This document shows, one piece after another, positions 8,956 to 15,862 of a stretch of 44,172 bases of DNA. Location of the stretch: IMG/VR virus record IMGVR_UViG_3300047550_005405, positions 1 to 44,172 of that record; one strand, given 5' to 3'. A program made the translations under genes and the position numbers. The number at the start of each line of letters is the position of its first letter. Positions within the stretch are counted from its first letter, which is position 1. Source of the DNA: a virus. The notes beneath the pieces are model-generated. The model searched no databases. It was not told the DNA's origin and saw only the letters and a list, made by a program, of their open reading frames with translations.

Positions 8956-11874
8956 ATGTCATTTTTCGACGATTTACAGGCGTTCAAGGAGCTTACGATA
9001 CGCACCTCGGAGAGTGTAGGTGGGCCATTTGGTGACCCGTTCAACGAGATAGGCACTATAGTCTCCGTCTCCGATCCTAAAAGGCTGGGAAGAGTTAAAG
9101 CGCTTTATGCTGGAATGACGTCGGACTGGATGTACGTCCAAGGTAGCCATAAAGGCCATCTTAGTTCGCAGTATATTGGAGCTCCGTGTCTGATCTCGAA
9201 AGCCGGCGGGAATACGGGTGATGCCTTCGTGAGTCAGATCTTTAATAAGGATCCTAGGGGCAGTGGGGTGGGGACTCCGATTCAACTCACAGTGATCGGG
9301 GAGCAGATGGAGGCGAGTAACTCCTCGTCCGATCCGGGAATGAAGTGCAATGAGGATAATGCGGGAAGGATATACCTGCTGGAGAACGAGATAAATCAGG
9401 ACGTGGTGATATGTCTACGCCGTAGTAATACCCAGGAGGGCGGGGATCAGGTCTACGCCTGGAAATCACTGACCCATGGCAAGATGGTGGAGAAGGGTTT
9501 CGATCCCGGTGTCACCGACTCCCAGACTACAACGGACCTCTCGAAGAAGGTGGGACTGCCCAAGTGCTCTAAGGCGCTGGAGGGTGAGATAAGGGAGTTC
9601 GCCGAGGACCGGAAGTTCAGATCGACCATGCTAACCTGCCGTAGGGACGAGAATGGCGACTTTTCGTGGATGCCGGTATCCTCACCTCCGGTGGATTTCC
9701 GTACCACTCTTCCACCGTGCACCGAGAAGAATCACGGAATGCAGAAGGTTGTGGATACTGGACTGGACTCGGAGTCTGTTATGTGCCTTCGGTACCAGAA
9801 ACAGATGAAGTGGGTGAGTTCCGGCTCGAGGAAACCCATACAGTTTCACAAGGAGGACCCGCCTCCTACCCGCGAGGAGTTCCTCTCGTCGAAGAAGCCG
9901 GTGGGCGCTCTGGCGCAGAATGCCTCGCCATCCTCCCAGGACTTTGTTGGTCAGGCCGGGGATAAAGTACTGGAGGCGGCTGGTAAGGCTGTAGCGCCAG
10001 TCTCACCGGACTCCAAGTTAAAACCGCCAACTCAGTCCGATGCGGGATTTGACGGGAAGCAGGTGCTCAGCGACCTCGGTAAGTTGGTCATAGCGAGTAA
10101 CTCCGGCTTGTCCGTAGACGCGATCACGTCACAGATAGCATCGGCGATGAGCAAAGGTGGGGTTATAGATGAGGACCTGGAGAAGGTACTCAAGGTTCTC
10201 GGTGGAGCAGGTGATGCCATCTTTCAAGGAATCAAGAGTAACTCCTTGGAGAGCGCGTTCAACACCATAGGAAGAAATTCCTTTAACCAGGCGTTCAATG
10301 GTCTTCCGGCTCAAGTAGCCAGTGTGTACTCCGCATACATGTCCGGTGGCGCTTTGGGTGCCATAGATAGTGCTGCTATGATAGGACTTTCCAAGCTCCC
10401 ACCCGAGGTGTCAAGATTTGTGGCGCCGGTGTGGGACCTCGGGCAAGACGTGATTAGCAACCAACCAGTATCTATAAAAAAAGTTCTTGGAAGTGCCCTC
10501 GGGGCTTTGGAGTCATCGCTCCCAGACTCTATCAATCAGATCATCACTGTCGCTGGAGGAGCGGGCGGGATCTCCGAGATTCTTTCCGGAGAGATCTTTG
10601 ATAAACTCTCCAAGGGTGATCTGGGGGAGATCGCTAAGATGGCCTCTAATTTTGCTAATCTTCCGGGTCTGCGGAACCTTGGCGGTCTTCAAGGAGTTCC
10701 CCAGTTAGCTACTTCCGCGCTCCAACTCGTGGGGCTGGGAGGTCAGTTCACCTCACTTCTAGGTCCCGCGGGCCTCGGGTTGAGTGGGTTCTCGGCTCTG
10801 ACGGGTATAAACCCTGTCTCGGCTATACTCGGTGGGGTACCGGGACTTGGTGGACTATTCAACAGCGGAAGTGATTGCCCGTGTGATCCGAAGTGCAGGA
10901 AGACTCAGCATGGCGAGGATTCCGATGGGAATAAGTTGCTCGATCCGTGTGGGAGCGTTATCGCATCAAATCATAGCTCCTACGCCCCAAATGGTGATCC
11001 AACAGATAATAATAATAACCCGGTCTCGGCGGTTCTGAATCTCATTCCTACAAAGATAGGGGAGGACCTATGCAACTCCGGAGGGAATCAGTGGGACCTT
11101 ACCCAGCTCATCAAGAACGTGAAACGCCTCTCGGAGATGGCCGACAGGCTCGAGGGAGCCAAACACGCTGACTGGCCAGAGTTGTGGTCTGAACTTACTT
11201 ATACCTTCGAGGCGGTTGAGAAGGCTTTTAAGCAGACGGATAATAACATCACGAAGGTGGAGTCCATAGAGAGAAAACTAATAGATGCTCAGTATCGTCT
11301 GATAAATAACCTGATGGTGGGTAACTCCTCGTTCCTCTCTCAGACCTTTATGAGTATAGTAGAGACATCAAAAGCGATAAAGGATACATACGATTACGTT
11401 AAAGCGTTGGATAATGTGAAAAACGGAGGGAAGTTAGGTGTGACTCCGACAAATAGTATGGTGAATGTCTTCGATAATATTGTTAAGATCGCCAGACTGA
11501 ACGCATTGTCAAAGAAGGAAGCTAAGTTCATAACCGATAATTTTCTGAAATCAGCTCATGACGAGTGGAAGGAGCTAGAACCCGCCAAGGACCTTGTAAA
11601 TATCACCGATTTTGTTCTAGGCGCGATCCCAAAATCCCTCCCAGCAACTTTTGGTAATTGTAAGACGAAACGGGATAAGGATAAAGTGCTTAAAGACTCG
11701 CTGGAGGCCAAGATAAACTCTCCGGTTCCGCCCGAACCAGATTCTCTACTCAATAGTCTATTGCCATCGAAATACTTTGATAAAGCATTTGATAAACAGA
11801 AAGAGATCTCGTCAATCCTGGACCAGATAAACTATGAACAAGGCAGAAGCAAAGAAGGAAAAGCAGACTGTTAA
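8956..11874 (+). CDS. gp5-like baseplate hub/spike protein with N-terminal OB-type domain
   Basis: 972 residues. Residues about 30-110 (EIGTIVSVSDPKRLGRVKAL ... GAPCLISKAGG) have the pattern of the OB-fold domain of T4 gp5 and VgrG spike proteins: 'G.V...DP..LGRV.V'. Residues 131-286 hold three related Cys modules (C131-C153-W169, C204-C228-W238, C255-C277-W286). The middle, about 400-640, is Gly/Ala/Ser/Leu-rich with long low-complexity amphipathic stretches. Near 640 is a short Cys cluster CPCDPKCRKTQHG, which I recall from cyanophage hub proteins. The C-terminal 250 residues look helical. I see no lysozyme active site, unlike T4 gp5; the hydrolases sit in the separate tail protein at 15859-19395. 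A GAGAGGG ribosome site lies nine bases before the ATG. The end overlaps the terminase start by 41 bases. Confidence 0.72.
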   Translation: MSFFDDLQAFKELTIRTSESVGGPFGDPFNEIGTIVSVSDPKRLGRVKALYAGMTSDWMYVQGSHKGHLSSQYIGAPCLISKAGGNTGDAFVSQIFNKDPRGSGVGTPIQLTVIGEQMEASNSSSDPGMKCNEDNAGRIYLLENEINQDVVICLRRSNTQEGGDQVYAWKSLTHGKMVEKGFDPGVTDSQTTTDLSKKVGLPKCSKALEGEIREFAEDRKFRSTMLTCRRDENGDFSWMPVSSPPVDFRTTLPPCTEKNHGMQKVVDTGLDSESVMCLRYQKQMKWVSSGSRKPIQFHKEDPPPTREEFLSSKKPVGALAQNASPSSQDFVGQAGDKVLEAAGKAVAPVSPDSKLKPPTQSDAGFDGKQVLSDLGKLVIASNSGLSVDAITSQIASAMSKGGVIDEDLEKVLKVLGGAGDAIFQGIKSNSLESAFNTIGRNSFNQAFNGLPAQVASVYSAYMSGGALGAIDSAAMIGLSKLPPEVSRFVAPVWDLGQDVISNQPVSIKKVLGSALGALESSLPDSINQIITVAGGAGGISEILSGEIFDKLSKGDLGEIAKMASNFANLPGLRNLGGLQGVPQLATSALQLVGLGGQFTSLLGPAGLGLSGFSALTGINPVSAILGGVPGLGGLFNSGSDCPCDPKCRKTQHGEDSDGNKLLDPCGSVIASNHSSYAPNGDPTDNNNNPVSAVLNLIPTKIGEDLCNSGGNQWDLTQLIKNVKRLSEMADRLEGAKHADWPELWSELTYTFEAVEKAFKQTDNNITKVESIERKLIDAQYRLINNLMVGNSSFLSQTFMSIVETSKAIKDTYDYVKALDNVKNGGKLGVTPTNSMVNVFDNIVKIARLNALSKKEAKFITDNFLKSAHDEWKELEPAKDLVNITDFVLGAIPKSLPATFGNCKTKRDKDKVLKDSLEAKINSPVPPEPDSLLNSLLPSKYFDKAFDKQKEISSILDQINYEQGRSKEGKADC

Positions 11875-13450
11875 GGAGATGGAGGAGAGTATCTCGTCTC
11901 TCTCCCCGTCTGACAAACAGGAACTACTAAGACTGAAGTGTCGAACAGACTTTCTGACGTACGCCAGGTTCATCACGTCAGAAGTCCCTGTCGCGGGCAA
12001 ATTTAAACCATTTCGTGTCCACGAGGTAATCGGAGGATTTCTTCAAATGATCGGCGATGGGGAGAAGGATTATAAGCAGAGCGCCATATCCCTTCCGCCT
12101 CGAACGGGAAAATCCCTACTTATCTCTAAGGTGTTCCCGTCGTGGCAGATGGGAAGAAGTCCAACGGCTCAGTTCATCATGAGTAGTTATGCGCTTCAAC
12201 TCACCAATGAGAACTCCAGGGCGGTCATCGAGTACATTTCCCACGAGAGTTTCAAGTGGTTATTTCCCGAGTGCGAGATAGATAGAGATAAATGCAATCT
12301 GAGCGTGATCCGGAACAATAACGGTGGGTTGATTAAGATTGCCTCAGCGGGCGGTAATGTTACCGGTTTTGGTTTTGGAGTAATCAGCGACGAGGAGTTG
12401 CCAGGAGTCGGGATACTGGATGACCTTCTCGCGGATGGTAACTCTCCGACCGTCATGGAGAGCACTTTTGCCTGGACTCAAACACAATTTTTGACAAGAG
12501 GTCTACCTAACAACTCCATTATCTCCATGGGAACGAGGTTTCACGTGGATGATGTAATCGGCAGGCTTCTTAAGGCTGACCCGGAGGGCTGGAAGGAACT
12601 GAATGTTCCTGCATTGTGCATCGACGAGGACTCCGATGTTCTTCAGAGGAAACTGGGAGAGTCCCACTGGCCGGAGTTCTTTCCCGTTGAGAACCTCGAA
12701 GCGATCAAGAAATCCATCGGGGACAAGGACTTTAACTCACTCTACCAGGGAAAACCCGCCGGTGAGCAGGGTGCTATCTTCAAGGAGCACTGGTTTGACT
12801 ACCATGACAAGAATAGATCGAAGTACTCCTACATCTACGCCACTATAGACACCGCCTACAAAGCCGACAGGATAAACGACTACACCGCCATCTGCGTGTG
12901 GGGGTACGACAAGAGTAACTCCAAACTCCATCTAATCCACTACATCCTGGAGAGAATGGAGTTCCCCGATCTTGAGAAGATCTTTCCTCAGCTCGTTAAA
13001 ACCTGGAAGATACGATGTATATACATCGAGGGTCGGGCTCAAGGGGTTCCGTTGATACAGACACTGAGAAGGACTATAAACATCTCGATTAAGGAACTAG
13101 TACCGAACAAGGACAAAGTGCTTAGGGCGAACGCTGTTGCTCCTCTGGCGGAAAGCGGTCTGGTGTCACTGTATGATAATCTGCCAAACCTCGCGGAGAG
13201 ACTCTCCGAACTCACCTCGTTTCCGTTCATCAAGAATGATGACTTTGTCGATGCGTTCGTGTACGGTATAACGGTATACAGGGACGAGATCATGGGTGGA
13301 GGAGCAGTACACGGTGGGGATAGAAGCAAACTCCCGCGTCTTGTCCACGATCCCTTCTACAAAGGGGGTTCTAGGAGATTGTCAAGTGATCTTGGGAGGG
13401 TCGGTGTAGGCGTCTCAGGGCAGAAATCCTCGGCGACTCGGTACCTTTAA
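11834..13450 (+). CDS. terL: Terminase large subunit (DNA-packaging ATPase/nuclease)
   Basis: 538 residues, the usual length. ATPase half: Walker A SLPPRTGKS at 86-94, Walker B-type GILDDLL at 193-199, and a coupling motif SMGTRFH near 221. Nuclease half (RNase H-like): IDTAYKADRINDYTAI with acidic residues near 318-330, CIYIEGRAQG near 396-405, and NDDFVDAFVYGI near 468-479 supply the expected metal-binding acidic positions. The protein cuts concatemeric DNA and drives it into the procapsid. The P-loop resembles the PPRxGKS type (TIGR01630-like C-terminal domain), not the T4 gp17 form. The ATG at 11834 lies inside the upstream gene; ATG 11879 would avoid the overlap but has a purine stretch directly abutting it, so the upstream start is preferred. 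No small terminase subunit is visible nearby. Confidence 0.93.
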   Translation: MNKAEAKKEKQTVKEMEESISSLSPSDKQELLRLKCRTDFLTYARFITSEVPVAGKFKPFRVHEVIGGFLQMIGDGEKDYKQSAISLPPRTGKSLLISKVFPSWQMGRSPTAQFIMSSYALQLTNENSRAVIEYISHESFKWLFPECEIDRDKCNLSVIRNNNGGLIKIASAGGNVTGFGFGVISDEELPGVGILDDLLADGNSPTVMESTFAWTQTQFLTRGLPNNSIISMGTRFHVDDVIGRLLKADPEGWKELNVPALCIDEDSDVLQRKLGESHWPEFFPVENLEAIKKSIGDKDFNSLYQGKPAGEQGAIFKEHWFDYHDKNRSKYSYIYATIDTAYKADRINDYTAICVWGYDKSNSKLHLIHYILERMEFPDLEKIFPQLVKTWKIRCIYIEGRAQGVPLIQTLRRTINISIKELVPNKDKVLRANAVAPLAESGLVSLYDNLPNLAERLSELTSFPFIKNDDFVDAFVYGITVYRDEIMGGGAVHGGDRSKLPRLVHDPFYKGGSRRLSSDLGRVGVGVSGQKSSATRYL

Positions 13451-13459
13451 TGGTATAAT
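13451..13459 (+). promoter_or_regulatory. Extended -10 promoter (TGGTATAAT)
   Basis: TGG followed by TATAAT at 13454-13459 is a perfect extended -10 for host-type primary sigma factors. There is no -35 match 17 bases upstream. Transcription would start near 13466, about 26 bases before the thioredoxin ATG. It lies in the 41-base gap after terminase. Confidence 0.6.
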
Positions 13460-13471
13460 ACACGTGTATTA
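13456..13471. promoter_or_regulatory. Perfect 16-bp palindrome at the transcription start, operator-like
   Basis: TAATACACGTGTATTA is a perfect inverted repeat that overlaps the last bases of the -10 and the expected +1. A second short palindrome, CTTGCAAG, follows at 13472-13479, and GTATA at 13453-13457 has its complement TATAC at 13480-13484, so the whole 32-base stretch is nearly symmetric. A dimeric repressor or activator could bind here and control the thioredoxin-sigma operon. Confidence 0.5.
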
Positions 13472-13491
13472 CTTGCAAGTATACAAAAACT

Positions 13492-13806
13492 ATGACAGAT
13501 CAACAGTTTAAATACAGAGTAGTCTTCTTTCACCAGCCGGGTTGCGTGGCCTGTAACACGATGAAACCCATCTGGGTCGAGACGGCTAATGAGATCGCCG
13601 AGGAGTACCCTCATTACTCGGTGGGATTTGGCGAGTGGGATGTTACAACAGACGACTGGGCGTTCTGCGACCAAATCGAGTGCGACGGAACACCTAATTT
13701 CGCCGTGTTTAACGAGGACTCTGAATTGTTCGGACTGAATACCGACGGAATGCTGGCAAAGTCCCAACTCAAGGAGTTTATCATCAATGCTATCGAAAAA
13801 GTATGA
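13492..13806 (+). CDS. Thioredoxin-like protein
   Basis: 104 residues, the standard thioredoxin length. The active site is FHQPGCVACNTMKPIW with C18-V-A-C21, and the cis-proline loop is GTPNF with P68. The strand before the CxxC (YRVVFFHQ) and the final helix (SQLKEFIINAIEKV) fit the fold. It would reduce disulfides in the cytoplasm; in cyanophages such proteins may serve ribonucleotide reductase or polymerase processivity, which is not decidable here. The dipeptide between the cysteines is VA instead of the classical GP, so redox potential and partner may differ. The stop overlaps the sigma-factor start as ATGA, so the two are translationally coupled. No Shine-Dalgarno sequence is visible before the ATG. 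Confidence 0.88.
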   Translation: MTDQQFKYRVVFFHQPGCVACNTMKPIWVETANEIAEEYPHYSVGFGEWDVTTDDWAFCDQIECDGTPNFAVFNEDSELFGLNTDGMLAKSQLKEFIINAIEKV

Positions 13807-14588
13807 CAATTGAATCTGATAAGCAGGAGGGTTGCAGGTCTAGAAGGAGACTCTCCGAGAGGGACGAGCAAATTGTATCACAGATGTGGAAGGCCTCACA
13901 GGTAGCGAGGAAGATCTCCTCGTTCACAGGATTGCCCTACGAGGAACTGAGGGACGCAGCTCTTGAGTACATAGTTAAGATCTACGATTCTTGGGATCAG
14001 ACGAAAGGCGCGAATTTTTCCACCTGGGTTAACAGATGCCTTCAATTTCACATGCTGAACTACCTGCGCGATAATTCTCGGTTGGTTAAGATCCCACGTT
14101 CCTACTCGGATCTTTACCTCAAGATCCGAAAATACACTACGACTGATCCTAACATCACCGACGAACAGATCGCCGAAAAGATCCAGGTACCAGTTAAGAA
14201 GGTTAGGGCGGTTCGTCAAGCTTTTGCCATGAGTTTCTCCCCGGTAACAGAGTACTCTAACATCACCGAATCGGAGTACGAATCCGACATGACTATGGGC
14301 GATTTTATGGCCAGTCATAAGGAACTTCTACACAAGATCACTGATCTTGACCCGAACGACGAGACGTTCCTCATGGACTACCTGGTGAAGAAAAGATCAG
14401 TTTCTACGCTGGTGCGTAAGAACCCTCATCTGAAAAATGCCGATGATATCAGAAGATACTCGGAGCAACTTATAGAATTCATCCTATGCGACGCATCGTA
14501 TCCATCCAAGGCACAGAATACACGAAAGGAAACTTCGAAAAGAAGTGGACAGAGGTCGTCAACGGAACAGAGTGTAACTACTTTGTAA
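13803..14588 (+). CDS. Phage RNA polymerase sigma factor (regions 2 and 3)
   Basis: 261 residues. Region 2, residues about 45-95: GLPYEELRDAALEYIVKIYD, then DQTKGANFSTWVNRCLQFHM and LNYLRDNSRLVKIPR; this is the core-binding and -10-recognition segment with the usual F-S/T-x-W and the R-x-x-R-x-P-R-like ending. Region 3, about 103-140: a helix-turn-helix-like DPNITDEQIAEKIQVPVKKV. A clear region 4 is not visible, as in T4 gp55, so -35 recognition may be absent. It probably redirects host core polymerase to phage late promoters. The last 33 residues are encoded in the overlap with the next gene, are Ser/Thr/Lys-rich, and look like an out-of-frame extension. Coupled to the thioredoxin by ATGA. 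Confidence 0.85.
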   Translation: MTIESDKQEGCRSRRRLSERDEQIVSQMWKASQVARKISSFTGLPYEELRDAALEYIVKIYDSWDQTKGANFSTWVNRCLQFHMLNYLRDNSRLVKIPRSYSDLYLKIRKYTTTDPNITDEQIAEKIQVPVKKVRAVRQAFAMSFSPVTEYSNITESEYESDMTMGDFMASHKELLHKITDLDPNDETFLMDYLVKKRSVSTLVRKNPHLKNADDIRRYSEQLIEFILCDASYPSKAQNTRKETSKRSGQRSSTEQSVTTL

Positions 14589-15184
14589 AAGGCCGTGATG
14601 AGGAGTTTCTTAGCGAGGTGGTAGATCTGATCCCCAGGTGGAAGGTTGTGAAGGACCGAGGGGACGTAAAGTACAAGATTAGAAGTAAAAAGTTTCAGGG
14701 TAGGGCAGTAAAAGGAATCGTCATGATAACTCCCAATTCTAAGAGGGAGGTCTGGATGGGGAAAGGCAAAGTCACTGACGAGCTCTTCCCGAGGGAGAAA
14801 CCGGTTCCGGAGTACAAGCAGAATAAAAAGGATGCTCTGATTGCCATGAGGCAAATCGTGGAGCCTCAGATCAAGACATTCAGGATGAGTGTTAATCGTC
14901 AGCTCAAAAGGAAACCATTAAGGTGTCCCATGAGTGGGGATTTTATCAACTCCGGAGAGTTCCATATAGACCACTCGTACCCATTTAAAAATCTCGTCGA
15001 GGAGTGGTGTAGGGATGAGAAGGTGGACTTGGAAAGGGTGGATGTTTACTGCCACGGGACAAAGTGCTACTTCAGAGACACCACTCTAGCTGAGAGTTGG
15101 TTTGACTACCACGCTATCAACGCGCGTCTTCAGGCATTGAGCGCAAAAGCCAACCTTGAGAAGGGTTCTAAGTACTACGGGTGA
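14486..15184 (+). CDS. DUF3223/HNH-like nuclease-type protein
   Basis: 232 residues. The N-terminal half (GTEYTKGNFEKKWTEVV ... FLSEVVDLIPRW ... KGIVMITPNSKREV) resembles DUF3223, the small domain shared with plant DCL proteins. The C-terminal half has an HNH-like pattern: RCPMSGDF with C147, EFHIDHSYPFKNL with H160, D162 and H163, then WFDYHAINARLQALSAKANL with H209 and N223 and a terminal LEKG. A second zinc-type cysteine pair could be C189/C194. Proteins of this build occur in phages as free-standing nucleases or DNA-binding proteins; activity here is inferred. The start lies inside the sigma gene, with 103 bases of overlap in another frame. The stop TGA abuts the stop of the opposite gene at 15185. 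Confidence 0.7.
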   Translation: MRRIVSIQGTEYTKGNFEKKWTEVVNGTECNYFVKGRDEEFLSEVVDLIPRWKVVKDRGDVKYKIRSKKFQGRAVKGIVMITPNSKREVWMGKGKVTDELFPREKPVPEYKQNKKDALIAMRQIVEPQIKTFRMSVNRQLKRKPLRCPMSGDFINSGEFHIDHSYPFKNLVEEWCRDEKVDLERVDVYCHGTKCYFRDTTLAESWFDYHAINARLQALSAKANLEKGSKYYG

Positions 15185-15188
15185 TCAC
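15181..15188. other. Convergent stop junction inside palindrome GTGATCAC
   Basis: The plus-strand stop TGA (15182-15184) and the minus-strand stop TGA (15185-15187) touch with no spacing and form TGATCA inside the 8-bp palindrome GTGATCAC. The other large convergent junction, at 25774-25779, is built the same way. Confidence 0.9.
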
Positions 15189-15862
15189 TTCTTTTTCTTT
15201 TTCTTCTTGGGTTTGGTAGTAGATTTCGTAGTATTGTTACCAATGGTGGGTTTGAATCCCTGTCCTGGGAACTTTAACAGAGCGAGATCGGAACTAAGAT
15301 CGAGGTTCTCAAAACTCAACTCAAATATCTCCTGGGCAGCGTTTGCTAACATCTCCTCGATACCCTGAGTTGTCTTCTCACTGGACAACCAGGGTTTTCT
15401 ACTATTTACCGGAGCAGCGTAGCCCATTTTATTCGCCACCTCGTAGATACCTTGGGACTTTCTACCAACGTAATGTCCAGCGTACAGTCTCCCAGTGATA
15501 ATATTGATACCCTCTTCCGCGTACCTTCTCTTTAGAAACTGAATTACCGCTCCATCCGGATTCTGATGGTCCAGGTAACTCTCTAGTTCTTGCACAGCAG
15601 ACTGCGCTCTTGCTATAAGCGCTTCTCCGGGCTTGCCCTTGAAACTTATCTCCACCTGGGCACTCTCCAGTGCTTCTATGTACCTAGTGAGATTATGCCT
15701 GGCTTCTTTGGAGTACTGAGCAGCTACTTTTGCGAGTATGTCTTTTCTCAACGACTCCTTCTGTGCTTTGATTATCTCCGCTTTCGCGACTTCTAAGATC
15801 TGTTTCTTAGCCGAGTTGAGTACCGCGGCCATTATTCCAGAGGCGATAACTTGTGGTATCAT
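15185..15862 (-). CDS. Uncharacterised lysine-tailed protein in tail cluster
   Basis: 225 residues, starting at the ATG at 15862, which overlaps the stop of the upstream hydrolase gene as ATGA. The first 70 residues are helical and charged (AKKQILEVAKAEIIKAQKES). A central region GRLYAGHYVGRKSQGIYEVA and MGYAAPVNSRKPWL resembles, weakly, small tail-completion or neck proteins that carry a conserved RPWL-type element. It ends in STTKPKKKKKKK: seven consecutive lysines at the very C-terminus, a tail that could bind DNA or an acidic partner. No catalytic motif. By coupling to the tail hydrolase it may be a tail assembly, completion or chaperone factor; this is inference, and I do not recognise the family. 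Confidence 0.6.
   Translation of the reverse strand: MIPQVIASGIMAAVLNSAKKQILEVAKAEIIKAQKESLRKDILAKVAAQYSKEARHNLTRYIEALESAQVEISFKGKPGEALIARAQSAVQELESYLDHQNPDGAVIQFLKRRYAEEGINIITGRLYAGHYVGRKSQGIYEVANKMGYAAPVNSRKPWLSSEKTTQGIEEMLANAAQEIFELSFENLDLSSDLALLKFPGQGFKPTIGNNTTKSTTKPKKKKKKK

Noticed and set aside
8956-9270. Lysozyme domain expected after the OB domain of the gp5-like protein
   Set aside because: No catalytic Glu-x8-Asp/Thr pattern follows; the region is occupied by the three Cys modules.
15185-15215. T-rich run after the convergent stop as a terminator for the plus-strand block
   Set aside because: No stable stem precedes it; the run is explained by the lysine codons of the opposite gene.
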